Source of the DNA: Hyphomonadaceae bacterium UBA2389
GTDB taxonomy: Bacteria > Pseudomonadota > Alphaproteobacteria > Caulobacterales > Aquidulcibacteraceae
Direction of reading: 5' to 3'
Assembly (NCBI GenBank): GCA_002343395.1
Contig: DDSN01000053.1
Coordinates: 20,685-46,366, forward strand
Length of the DNA: 25,682 nt
Both the position numbers and the translations under genes were made by a program. A model generated the notes under the pieces. The model was not told the DNA's origin. It did no database searches and saw only the letters and a program-made list of their open reading frames with translations. This document shows, piece by piece, positions 17,274 to 25,172 of this stretch. Position 1 is the stretch's first letter. Each line of letters begins with the position of its first letter.

Positions 17274-18404
17274 CTAAAGGCCAATATCGGCGAATGCGAC
17301 CCGCTGCTCGCCGACCACGGCGCCATTGTCGCCCACGATTTGCAGCGCCAGCGACCTTGCCTCCCAGTCGATGCGCGCCATGCCATAATTGAGCAAGGTG
17401 TACATCGGGCCGATTTGGTTCGAACTCATCTCTGTGCTCGAAGTCGCGAACGAGAGGTTGAGCGACGACGTAGTCATTTCAACCGCCGGATAGCCGATCA
17501 GCCCATCTTGACGATACATGCCCGCGCTGTGGCGATCGCCCGAAACAAACACAACGCCCTTGGCGCCGGCGTTGCGAATGGTTTCGTACAGGCGCGACTG
17601 TTCACGCGGCATCGTGTGCCATGCCTCCCACGCGTGGCCGTCCGCCAGAACCTGGATGGAGGACACGACGAAGCGGACGTCTGCCGGTTGGCGTAACTGT
17701 GCTTCAAGCCATGTCCACTGGGCATCCGAGAGCATGCGTTGGTTGGGATCCTCGGACGGCGCATAACGACCGTTCGGCGTCGATTGCGGCAATCTTGTCA
17801 GCGCCGAGCGGCCCGAGCGCGTGTCGAGCATGATGAATTGGACGCGGCGCCCTTCTGGGCCGAACGTCCGCGCATACCAAACGCCATCCTGGCCGACGAA
17901 GGCGTCATCCATCCCCCAAAAGTGCTCGAAAATGCGCTGCGCCATCACGCGGCCGGAAAAATCGCGCCCGCCGTCGTTCCAAGCCATGTCGTGATCGTCC
18001 CAGGTCGCCAGCATCGGCGTCGCGGCGCGCAGCCGCTGGAACTCCAGGCGCTGGCTCATGCGGGAATATTGCGTGCGCAGCTCGGGCAAGCTCATGTCTC
18101 CCGAGAAGGCGTCGCCATAGACGTTGTCGCCCATATAGACCATCAGCTGCGGGCGCTCGGCGGCGACGCGGTCCAGGATGGGAATGTCGCGCTCGGCAGT
18201 CTGACACGAACCGAAGGCGATGGTCGTGAGCACTGTCGACGAGGCCGGCAGCGCCGGACTGGGCGGCGCGACTGGCAGATCTTGCACCGTTCGCACAAAC
18301 GGGCGCAACGCCGCGATCGGATCGGAGGGAGCAGTCTGTGTGGCCGTCGACCCCGCGCAGGCGCCCAGCGCCAAAAGGCTCGTCGCCACAATCCAAGTGC
18401 GCAT
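17274..18404 (-). CDS. PhoD-like alkaline phosphatase lipoprotein
   Basis: This is a predicted secreted metallophosphoesterase of the PhoD type (376 aa), probably a phosphomonoesterase or phosphodiesterase acting outside the cytoplasm. It begins with a lipoprotein signal with lipobox LGAC (lipidated Cys16) and has GGGGAAA just upstream. Metal-ligand motifs appear in order: FGSCQ (64-68), YMGDNVYGD (90-98), ATWDDHD (133-139), MLDTR (192-196) and VSGDRHSAG (287-295). Canonical PhoD proteins are Tat-exported and have an extra N-terminal domain; this one is short and lacks both, as in many PhoD-like proteins. It lies 80 bp after tyrA and 80 bp before the zinc peptidase on the same strand. Confidence 0.88.
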   Translation of the reverse strand: MRTWIVATSLLALGACAGSTATQTAPSDPIAALRPFVRTVQDLPVAPPSPALPASSTVLTTIAFGSCQTAERDIPILDRVAAERPQLMVYMGDNVYGDAFSGDMSLPELRTQYSRMSQRLEFQRLRAATPMLATWDDHDMAWNDGGRDFSGRVMAQRIFEHFWGMDDAFVGQDGVWYARTFGPEGRRVQFIMLDTRSGRSALTRLPQSTPNGRYAPSEDPNQRMLSDAQWTWLEAQLRQPADVRFVVSSIQVLADGHAWEAWHTMPREQSRLYETIRNAGAKGVVFVSGDRHSAGMYRQDGLIGYPAVEMTTSSLNLSFATSSTEMSSNQIGPMYTLLNYGMARIDWEARSLALQIVGDNGAVVGEQRVAFADIGL

Positions 18405-18484
18405 GCCGTTTCCCCTTCACCTTCCAGCGGCGCTTCTACACCAACCAGACGACGCTTTTGCAACACTTCGGCGCGCGAAGCGCG

Positions 18485-19396
18485 CTAATTCTCCCGCCCC
18501 CAGTTTGGCGCGGGCGTGTCCTGGCCGGCTTCGATGACTTCGCGACGCATGCGCCTGGCGCGATCGAAGAGAGCGTATAGCGTTTCGCCCTCGCCCCAGC
18601 GTATGGCGCGCTGCAACGCCGCTAAGTCCTCGGAGAAGCGCCCGAGCACTTCGAGCACCGCGTCGCGATTGTTCAAGAACACGTCGCGCCACATGGTCGG
18701 ATCAGACGCGGCAATGCGGGTGAAATCGCGAAAGCCGGACGCGGAGTACTTCACCACCTCGCTTTCAGTGACGCTCTCCAAGTCCTCGGCCATCGCCACG
18801 ATGTTGAACGCGATCAGGTGCGGCAGATGGCTCACCACGGCAAGCACGACGTCGTGGCGGCTTGCGTCCATGCGCTCCACCTGAGCGCCAAGCGCGCGCC
18901 AGAACGCCTCCAGTTTCTCGACTGCCGCTGCGTATTCGGGACGCGCGTCGTCAAGCGGCGTGATGATCTGCCACCGGCCCTTGAACAGCGCAGCGAAACC
19001 AGCGTCGGGCCCCGAGTGCTCGGTGCCGGCGAGCGGATGGCCTGGGACCAGGAAAGTATGCGCTGGCGTGAGCTTCCGAACCGCGTCGATCACCGCGCCC
19101 TTGACCGATCCCACATCGCTCACGATTGCGCCCGACTTGAGCGCGGGCGCTACGCTCCCCATCGCCGCCGCCATGGCGCCGACCGGCACGCAAAGCAAAA
19201 CGAGATCGGCCTCCGCGGCAGCGGCTTCCGGGTCGTCAAACACCGCGCCAAAACCGAGAGAACGCGCACGCTGGCGCACACTTTCGTTGGCGTCATAGAT
19301 GGAAATTCCGCCAGCAGCGCCCGCCTCGCGCGCCGCCAGCGCTACGGACGCGCCGATAAGGCCGGCGCCGACAATGGCGATCCGCTCGAAAATCAT
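18485..19396 (-). CDS. tyrA: Prephenate/arogenate dehydrogenase
   Basis: TyrA oxidatively decarboxylates prephenate (or arogenate) on the way to tyrosine in the cytoplasm. The 303 aa protein has the nucleotide-binding GAGLIG (10-15) with Asp35 at the end of the second strand, which favours NAD over NADP (inference). The substrate-binding segment GHPLAGTEHSG (119-129) and the helical-domain motif SHLPH (189-193) are both present, and there is no ACT domain. The start overlaps the end of the chorismate mutase gene by 4 nt, so the two consecutive steps are coupled. In many alphaproteobacteria hisC sits between them; here it does not. Confidence 0.95.
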   Translation of the reverse strand: MIFERIAIVGAGLIGASVALAAREAGAAGGISIYDANESVRQRARSLGFGAVFDDPEAAAAEADLVLLCVPVGAMAAAMGSVAPALKSGAIVSDVGSVKGAVIDAVRKLTPAHTFLVPGHPLAGTEHSGPDAGFAALFKGRWQIITPLDDARPEYAAAVEKLEAFWRALGAQVERMDASRHDVVLAVVSHLPHLIAFNIVAMAEDLESVTESEVVKYSASGFRDFTRIAASDPTMWRDVFLNNRDAVLEVLGRFSEDLAALQRAIRWGEGETLYALFDRARRMRREVIEAGQDTPAPNWGREN

Positions 19397-20172
19397 AGGC
19401 GAGCGTAAGACCCGAGAACGCGGACGCTGTCGAGTCCCGCGCGGGTCATGGCGGCGGCCCGCGGATCGTCGATCGCCAAGAAGCCCTCGATCCGCAGCAG
19501 CACCCGAGGCTCGGCGCGGGCGATTTCCTTGCCGACAAGTCCCTGCTCGGCCAAAGCGCGCTGGACCCGGTGATGAGGATCGAACGCCAGCGCGAGCGTG
19601 GTGTCGCCGCCCGCAGGTTCGGGATCGAGCGCGGCGAAAACCGCCGCTTCCGGTTCCGCGTCACCCAGCACCGGCAACGCCGCGACGAGGCGCAGATTGG
19701 CGAAACGCCGCTCGCTCAATGCCGGCCACCAGGCGCCGACGCCTGGGCCCGCCGGCCAGGTCGTCACGGCGACTACCGCATCCGGGTTCTCCGACGCTCT
19801 CTGCAGCGCGGCCTGCGGCTCGCCCAAATCCTTGATGCGCGTGCGCGCACCGAAGTGCCGGCGTGCGCTGTCAAACAGGCGCGCGGGATCACCGCGCCCG
19901 CCGCCTACGACGACATCGATGACGCGGCGCTTGCGCTGCGCCGCCGCCATTAAGGCCCGCCAGATCTCAAACAACAACTCGCGATCCAGCGTCGCGGGCG
20001 CGATCGCGATTAACCGACGCAACATCTCGATCTCGCGCGCCGGAGAAAGCGGCGCTGAGATGCGCTCGCACAGCTGCAGGCGCTGCGCGAACAGCGCCAT
20101 AAGCGCGCTGTCGACTCCCTCGATTTCCGAGCGAATCGTTTCGAAAGCGTCGCGAGTGCCGCCGTCGTTCAT
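19393..20172 (-). CDS. Chorismate mutase (AroQ-type) with C-terminal domain of unknown role
   Basis: This protein should rearrange chorismate to prephenate for TyrA. The N-terminal about 85 residues are an AroQ helical bundle; compared with the E. coli P-protein, Arg14, Arg31, Arg46-Glu47 and Gln79 align with active-site Arg11, Arg28, Arg51-Glu52 and Gln88. The segment that carries Lys39 in E. coli is about eight residues shorter here and has no Lys (QLCERISAPLSPARE). The rest (86-259) recalls the C-terminal part of other alphaproteobacterial chorismate mutases and may be a remnant of a prephenate dehydratase/ACT region; that is inference. It is the first gene of the pair with tyrA and is divergent from metX. 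Confidence 0.82.
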   Translation of the reverse strand: MNDGGTRDAFETIRSEIEGVDSALMALFAQRLQLCERISAPLSPAREIEMLRRLIAIAPATLDRELLFEIWRALMAAAQRKRRVIDVVVGGGRGDPARLFDSARRHFGARTRIKDLGEPQAALQRASENPDAVVAVTTWPAGPGVGAWWPALSERRFANLRLVAALPVLGDAEPEAAVFAALDPEPAGGDTTLALAFDPHHRVQRALAEQGLVGKEIARAEPRVLLRIEGFLAIDDPRAAAMTRAGLDSVRVLGSYARL

Positions 20173-20278
20173 GTCCGCACACTACCTTCGTTTCACCGGT
20201 CGCGCCAATCCTCCTGCTCAGCGCGCGTCATCAACAGGCGGCTCGCCCGATGGGGGTGCGCTGGTCGCGAAGCAGGGT
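20173..20278. promoter_or_regulatory. Divergent intergenic region, chorismate mutase / metX
   Basis: This 106 bp gap separates the tyrosine-branch genes from the metX operon and should hold both promoters. I looked for a SAM-II type riboswitch, known ahead of metA/metX in some alphaproteobacteria, and did not recognise one. No confident promoter boxes can be named. Confidence 0.35.
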
Positions 20279-21436
20279 ATGCTCGCGCGCATGATTCAGG
20301 CTACAGGCGCAGCGAAAGTTCAGGCGGCCGGGGGCTTCCGGGCGCTCAGCTTCGACGCCGGCGCGCCCTTACAGCTGTCGAGCGGGGAAACCATCGCGCC
20401 GCTCACCGTCGCGTTTGAAACCTACGGCGCGCTGAACGCCGAGCGAAGCAATGCCGTATTGGTGTGCCACGCGTTGGGCGGCGACCAGTTCGTCGCCAGC
20501 CCCAATCCGATCACAGGGAGGCCCGCGTGGTGGCCTCGCATCGTTGGTCCAGGGCTGCCCATCGATACGAACCGACTTTTCGTGATCTGTTCGAATGTTG
20601 TGGGCGGCGCCATGGGCAGCACCGGCCCGAGTTCACCTGCATCTGACGGCAAACCACATGGGCTGCGGCTTCCCCCGATCACCATTGCCGACATGGTGCG
20701 CGCGCAAGCCATGCTCGTCGAAGCGCTCGGCATCGAGAGCCTCTTTCTCGTGATCGGCCCCGGCATGGGCGGAATGCAGGCGCTGAATTGGGCGAGCGCC
20801 TACCCGCGACGCGTGTTTGCGTGCGCATCGGTCGCGGCGTCCGCGCGGCAATCGGCGCAGAACATCGCGCTCGCGGAACTGGGACGCCAAGCGATCATGG
20901 CGGATCCCGATTGGCGCAACGGCGCGTACATGGCGCACAACGTACGTCCGTTGAAAGGCGCGAATATCGCCCGTACGGCGATGCGGATTACGGACTTGGC
21001 GGCCGACGAAGTGCGCACGCGCGCGCAAGGTTTCTCCAACCAAGAGCAGTTCAAGATCGCGCTCGATGGCGGCGCGCCTGCCGCCTACATTGATCGCTTC
21101 GACGCCAACTCGTTTCTTTATCTCAGCCGCGCCATGGATCGTTTCGATCTCGCCCGAGACTTCGGCGGGCGTCTCTCAAACGCCTTCCAAGACGCCAGCA
21201 CCCGCTACGGCGTCTTCGCCTTCAAGGACGATTGGCGTTACCCGCCGCAGGACAGCCGCGAAATCGCGCATGCTCTTATCGGCGCGGGCGCGGACGCCAG
21301 CTATGTTGAGATACCGAGCGGCGGCGGCCATGACGCCTGCTTCCGCGAGGAGCCGCAGTTCGAAGCGGCGTTGACGGGATTCGTCGACGCCGCGGCGGCA
21401 GCGCGCGGGTTGGCCTTGCAAGGAGGCACACTCTGA
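20279..21436 (+). CDS. metX: MetX-like homoserine O-acyltransferase family protein lacking the nucleophilic Ser
   Basis: MetX normally acylates homoserine in methionine synthesis using a Ser-Asp-His triad in an alpha/beta-hydrolase fold. Family landmarks are strong: ALGGDQF, PAWWPRIVGPGLPIDTNR, VICSNVVGGAMGSTGPSS, FDANSFLYLSRAMDRFDL and GHDACF. However, the nucleophile elbow, normally GGSMGG or GPSMGG, reads GPGMGG: position 162 is Gly (codon GGC, 20762-20764). Asp318 (DDWRYPP) and His351 (GGGHD) are kept. GGC differs from the Ser codon AGC by one base. The ATG at 20279 gives 385 aa, a usual length; a second ATG lies four codons on, and the much longer open frame upstream is antisense to the neighbouring gene. 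Whether it is catalytic is doubtful. Confidence 0.85.
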   Translation: MLARMIQATGAAKVQAAGGFRALSFDAGAPLQLSSGETIAPLTVAFETYGALNAERSNAVLVCHALGGDQFVASPNPITGRPAWWPRIVGPGLPIDTNRLFVICSNVVGGAMGSTGPSSPASDGKPHGLRLPPITIADMVRAQAMLVEALGIESLFLVIGPGMGGMQALNWASAYPRRVFACASVAASARQSAQNIALAELGRQAIMADPDWRNGAYMAHNVRPLKGANIARTAMRITDLAADEVRTRAQGFSNQEQFKIALDGGAPAAYIDRFDANSFLYLSRAMDRFDLARDFGGRLSNAFQDASTRYGVFAFKDDWRYPPQDSREIAHALIGAGADASYVEIPSGGGHDACFREEPQFEAALTGFVDAAAAARGLALQGGTL

Positions 21437-22059
21437 TGGGAGATCTGCACCTCCTCGACCGCGCGCCGCCCCTGGCGTTAAGAGCCACACAGGCAACATC
21501 GACACAAGCAGCGATCGCGTTGCTCATCCAGGACGGCGCGCGCGTACTCGAGGTGGGTTGCGGCAGCGGTGATCTGATCAGCCTGCTGACGCGGGAGCGG
21601 CGCGCATGGGTCAGCGGCCTGGAGAGCGATCCCGCCAACGCGCAGACCTGCGTGCGACGCGGGCTCTCGGTGATCCAAGGCGATATCCAGAGCGACCTTG
21701 AGCGCTTTCCAAGCGCTTCGTTCGACTACGTCGTGTTCGCGCACACCTTGCTGGGGATGCGCGATCCGTTGGCCGCGATCAGAGCAGCGGCGCGGGTGGG
21801 CGAGCGCATCGTCGTCTCGCTCGACAACGCCGCTCATTGGCGCAAACGCATCCGCCTCATGTTTAACGGCCGCGTCGCCGATTGGAACGACCAGCGCGCG
21901 TGCTCCATCCGCGACTTCGCCACGCTCTCGCGGGACCTTCATCTCACCATCGAACGCGCCACGCCGATCAGCGGATCGCACCCCGGCGCCCCGTTCGCGA
22001 AGCGCACTGGCCGGGCGAACTGGTTCGCCGAACAAGCAGTTTTTCTGTTGGCCTCATGA
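21436..22059 (+). CDS. metW: MetW-like methyltransferase-fold protein (divergent)
   Basis: MetW is the SAM-methyltransferase-like partner of MetX in proteobacteria and is thought to support MetX activity. The 207 aa protein has motif I VLEVGCGSG (37-45), FDYVVFAHTLLGMRDP (96-111) and the NxxHWRxR element (131-138), in the order of MetW. The usual FPNF is LDNA, and the family's WYDTPNIH region is missing: about 13 residues between the HWR helix and the SIRDF segment (157-161) are gone. The ATG overlaps the metX stop (TGATG) and has AAGGAGG (21420-21426) 9 nt upstream. The pairing with metX supports the identity; the divergence matches that of its partner. Confidence 0.8.
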   Translation: MGDLHLLDRAPPLALRATQATSTQAAIALLIQDGARVLEVGCGSGDLISLLTRERRAWVSGLESDPANAQTCVRRGLSVIQGDIQSDLERFPSASFDYVVFAHTLLGMRDPLAAIRAAARVGERIVVSLDNAAHWRKRIRLMFNGRVADWNDQRACSIRDFATLSRDLHLTIERATPISGSHPGAPFAKRTGRANWFAEQAVFLLAS

Positions 22060-23162
22060 AGCGCATCGTCATCTGCTGCGATGGAACTTGGCAGAGCCTC
22101 GACAACAAGAGTCTCACCAATGTCGCGCTGACGGCGCGCGCGATCGCGCCCCGCGACGCCAAGGGCCGCCCGCAGATTGTCTACTATTCGCAAGGCGTCG
22201 GCGCCTCGGTCAGCGGCGTCAGCATTTGGCAAGGCATGACCGGCGCCGACCTCGACGACCATTTGTTGGACGCCTACGCCTTCCTCAACCTCAACTATGA
22301 ACCTGGCGATCAAGTCTATCTGTTTGGCTTTTCGCGCGGCGCCTACACTGTGCGCAGCCTCGCGGGGCTGCTGCGAAAATGCGGCGTGCTGCGCCGCGAT
22401 CATGTGGACAAGGCGCGAGCGGCTCTTGAAATCTATCGCTTGCGCGAAGTGAGCGCCGATAGCCTGTTCGCGGCGCGCTTTCGCGGTGCGCACGCCTTGG
22501 CGTGGCCGCGCATCACCAAGGATGGCGCGACGATCAACACGCCGCCTGTGGATTTGCGCATCGCCTATCTCGGCGTTTGGGATACTGTAGGCGCGCTCGG
22601 CATTCCACGCCTGCTCCCACTCGATATCGGCCTCAACGCACGCTACCGATTTCACGACACCGCGCTCTCTCGCGCCGTGCTTGCCGCGCGGCATGCGGTT
22701 GCGATCGACGAGAAACGGGCGGCCTTCGCGCCGACGCTGTGGAGCAATGTCAACGCGTTCAACACGCCAGGCGCGCCCGCACGCGTCGCGCAAGCATGGT
22801 TTCCCGGCGATCACGGGGGCGTTGGCGGTTCCGACATATCGCGCGGACTTTCAAACTGCGCCTTACTCTGGGTGCTTGAGGGCGCGGAGCAAACTGGACT
22901 GACATTGGCGCGTGAGCCCGGCTCGGTCGTTTCCGGGGCGCTGGCGCAAATTGATCCGCTGAAGGCACCGCTGGGAGCGAAGGGACCGTCGCTCCTGAGG
23001 CTGGCCGGCGCGCGTTGGCGCAAGGGACTTGAGCGCTTCGAGGACATTCACGAAACCGCGGCGCTCCGATGGACCGCGGACGCCGCCTATCGACCCAAGC
23101 CGCTGCTGCAACATGCGGCGAAGATCGCTCAGTCGATGCGCGCGGTCCGCTTTGCGGCTTAG
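22056..23162 (+). CDS. DUF2235 alpha/beta hydrolase (Tle1-type phospholipase-like)
   Basis: This 368 aa protein belongs to the DUF2235 family, which includes type VI secretion phospholipase effectors of the Tle1 kind as well as many uncharacterised chromosomal proteins. It opens with the typical RIVICCDGTWQ. The nucleophile elbow is GFSRGAY (Ser93), and Asp176 (VWDTVGALG) and His253 (FPGDHGGVGG) complete a plausible triad. There is no signal peptide. Its ATG overlaps the metW stop by 4 nt (ATGA), making it the third gene of the metX operon; a longer frame reaching back to 21882 inside metW is rejected. No VgrG, PAAR or immunity gene is nearby, so an effector role is not supported here. Confidence 0.88.
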   Translation: MKRIVICCDGTWQSLDNKSLTNVALTARAIAPRDAKGRPQIVYYSQGVGASVSGVSIWQGMTGADLDDHLLDAYAFLNLNYEPGDQVYLFGFSRGAYTVRSLAGLLRKCGVLRRDHVDKARAALEIYRLREVSADSLFAARFRGAHALAWPRITKDGATINTPPVDLRIAYLGVWDTVGALGIPRLLPLDIGLNARYRFHDTALSRAVLAARHAVAIDEKRAAFAPTLWSNVNAFNTPGAPARVAQAWFPGDHGGVGGSDISRGLSNCALLWVLEGAEQTGLTLAREPGSVVSGALAQIDPLKAPLGAKGPSLLRLAGARWRKGLERFEDIHETAALRWTADAAYRPKPLLQHAAKIAQSMRAVRFAA

Positions 23163-23176
23163 TTGGCGGCGCGCGA

Positions 23177-23208
23177 AAACGGCGGCGCGAGCGAACACGC
23201 CGCCGTTT
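23177..23208. terminator. Bidirectional intrinsic terminator
   Basis: A perfect 11 bp inverted repeat (AAACGGCGGCG at 23177-23187 and CGCCGCCGTTT at 23198-23208) with a 10 nt loop sits in the 68 bp gap between the convergent DUF2235 and DUF885 genes. It has A/T runs on both flanks, so it could end transcription in both directions. The T-run is short (three to four), so efficiency may be moderate. Confidence 0.75.
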
Positions 23209-23230
23209 GTGGGTTCGATTTGACGCGCGA

Positions 23231-25066
23231 TCAGCCGCCGCTTGGCCCGCTCACCGTGGCGACCCACTGCTGCACCAAGTTCTCGGTGACCGACAGTGGT
23301 GTTGAACCATTGGTGAGCACCGCGTCATGGAAGCCCTTGATATCGAAGTTCGCACCGAGCGCCGTACGGGCCGCTTCGCGCATGCGCAGCAACGCCTGGC
23401 GGCCCACCATGTAACCGCAGGCTTGACCTGGCCACACGCAATAGCGCTCGATTTCGGTAACGATGTTGCTTTCCTGGTCGCCGGTCGCCTCCACCATGGA
23501 TTGGATCGCCTGCTCGCGAGTCCAACGCTTTGCGTGGATGCCCGTATCGACAACAAGGCGTGACGCGCGGAAAGCCGCCGACTGCAGGTACCCGACCTTG
23601 CCGAATGGGTCGTTGGCGTACATGCCCATCTCATCGGCGAGTTGTTCAGCGTAGAGCCCCCACCCCTCGGCGTAGGCGTTAAAGCCAAGCAGCGCGCTGC
23701 GGATGAAAGGCAGCTCTCCCGCTTCTTGTTGGATCGAAATCTGCCAATGGTGACCCGGGACGCCCTCGTGATACGTGAGCGTGGGTAGCGTGAACTTCGG
23801 CCATTCGGTCGCCGGGTCGCGCAGATTGATGTAGTACGCGCCGGGGCGCGAACCATCCAACGCCGCGCTTTGATAATACCCGCCCGGCGCGCCGGCTTCG
23901 GTGTATTCCGGCACGCGTTTGATTTCGAGCGCCGCGCGCGCGAGCGTGCCGCACACCTCGCCCATCCGCGCCTTGATCGCCTCGACCTGCGCATTGAGGT
24001 CGGCGAGCAGCCGCTCGCGACCCGCCGGTGTGCTTGGATAGATCTGGTCAGGCCGACGCGAAAGCGCGCGCACACGCTCGGCGACGGTGCCGCGCGTCAT
24101 GCCGTTCGCCCTGAGGATCGTGTCCATCTCCGCGTTGAGCGACGCGACCAACTCTACACCCATGGTGTGGATTTCGTCGGGCGTCATCGACGTGGTCGTC
24201 TGGTTGCGCAGCGATACGGCGTACATTTCCTCGCCACGCGGCAGCTTCCAGATGCCCGCGTCATGCGTCGCCTGCGGACGGACGCCGTTAAGGGCGGCGA
24301 TCTGGCGTTGGTAAGCCGGCAGGATTTCGTCAGCCACGATCGCTTGCGCGCGCTGAGCAAGCGCTGTCTTGTCGGCGTCGGCGATATCGGCGACCTGTGC
24401 CAGTTTTTGCGCGAACGTCGCCACCAGCACATTTTCAGCAGGTGCAATGCCCGCAAAGGCGGTCAGCTGACGAAGCGCGCCGTCAATCGCGAAGTCCGGC
24501 GCCAACACGCCCGCGGCGACATCCTCGCCCATCCGCGTTGTTTCCTGGTCGAGCACGCGCGCGTATGCAGAAAGACGCGAGAGGTAGGCGTCCGCGAGTT
24601 CGCGATTGGTGACCTGGTGTTGGCTGACCAGGAAATCGGGAATGCCGGTGTAGGAGCCGGTGAGCTGCGTTACCAAGTAAGGCGCGCCGGCCCCGCCGCC
24701 GACTTCGAAACCCGCCGCCGCGACGCTATTTTCGATCGCGGTGATGACGACATCATACGTCACCGCATCCTGGCCGCTCAGAGAAGCGCGGTTGAGGCGG
24801 CGAAGATCAGTAAGCGCCCGCTCGCCGATGGCGCGTTGACGCAGAAACCCTTCCTTCGATGCATCGCTGAGACGATCCATGTAGCGCCCGCCGGCCTGCT
24901 CTTCCGAGATGGCGAGGCTGGTGGCGAACTCCGGCGCCTCGCGCATCGTTTCGGTACAAACCCGATCGAGAATAGCGCCTAGTTCAGGGCCAGCGGGGCG
25001 CGTGCAGGCAGCGAGGACGAGACCAGCCGCGGATGCGCCGAGCAGGGCGCGGCGAGAAATGTGCAT
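23231..25066 (-). CDS. DUF885 family zinc peptidase-like lipoprotein
   Basis: This 611 aa protein is predicted to be an exported, lipid-anchored metallopeptidase-like enzyme. The N-terminus combines a twin-arginine-like motif (SRRALLG, 4-10) with a lipobox LAAC (lipidated Cys21), so it may be a Tat-exported lipoprotein. The DUF885 domain covers most of the chain; the zinc motif is HEGVPGHH (433-440), with a likely downstream Glu ligand in NAYAEGWGLYAE (Glu467), as in relatives of M32 carboxypeptidases. A strong GGAGGG lies 9 nt before the ATG. The gene stands alone between a terminator and the methyltransferase gene. The substrate is unknown, probably peptides. Confidence 0.9.
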   Translation of the reverse strand: MHISRRALLGASAAGLVLAACTRPAGPELGAILDRVCTETMREAPEFATSLAISEEQAGGRYMDRLSDASKEGFLRQRAIGERALTDLRRLNRASLSGQDAVTYDVVITAIENSVAAAGFEVGGGAGAPYLVTQLTGSYTGIPDFLVSQHQVTNRELADAYLSRLSAYARVLDQETTRMGEDVAAGVLAPDFAIDGALRQLTAFAGIAPAENVLVATFAQKLAQVADIADADKTALAQRAQAIVADEILPAYQRQIAALNGVRPQATHDAGIWKLPRGEEMYAVSLRNQTTTSMTPDEIHTMGVELVASLNAEMDTILRANGMTRGTVAERVRALSRRPDQIYPSTPAGRERLLADLNAQVEAIKARMGEVCGTLARAALEIKRVPEYTEAGAPGGYYQSAALDGSRPGAYYINLRDPATEWPKFTLPTLTYHEGVPGHHWQISIQQEAGELPFIRSALLGFNAYAEGWGLYAEQLADEMGMYANDPFGKVGYLQSAAFRASRLVVDTGIHAKRWTREQAIQSMVEATGDQESNIVTEIERYCVWPGQACGYMVGRQALLRMREAARTALGANFDIKGFHDAVLTNGSTPLSVTENLVQQWVATVSGPSGG

Positions 25067-25172
25067 AGGGTGCTTCCCTCCGGTTAAGCGGTTCGGCGGC
25101 CACCTTAGCCCAAGAGCGGGTCATGACACGAGGGCTGCGACGAGCGGCGGCATGGCCGCGACCACCCGAACC

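Noticed and set aside
18465..18480. Hairpin after tyrA as an intrinsic terminator
   Set aside because: The stem is only 5 bp (CTTCG/CGAAG) and no T-tract follows on the transcribed strand.
19598..20278. N-terminal extension of metX by about 227 codons
   Set aside because: The extension runs antisense through the chorismate mutase gene and has no family similarity; the ATG at 20279 gives the normal MetX length.
20173..20278. SAM-II riboswitch upstream of metX
   Set aside because: I searched the leader by eye for the conserved pseudoknot sequences of SAM-II and did not find them; a covariance-model search would be decisive.
22056..23162. Type VI secretion effector-immunity locus
   Set aside because: The DUF2235 fold alone suggested Tle1, but there is no VgrG, PAAR, chaperone or immunity gene, and the gene is operonic with metX-metW.
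23870..24982. Long plus-strand open frame of about 370 codons
   Set aside because: It is antisense to the DUF885 gene, which has clear signal, zinc-motif and start-site support.
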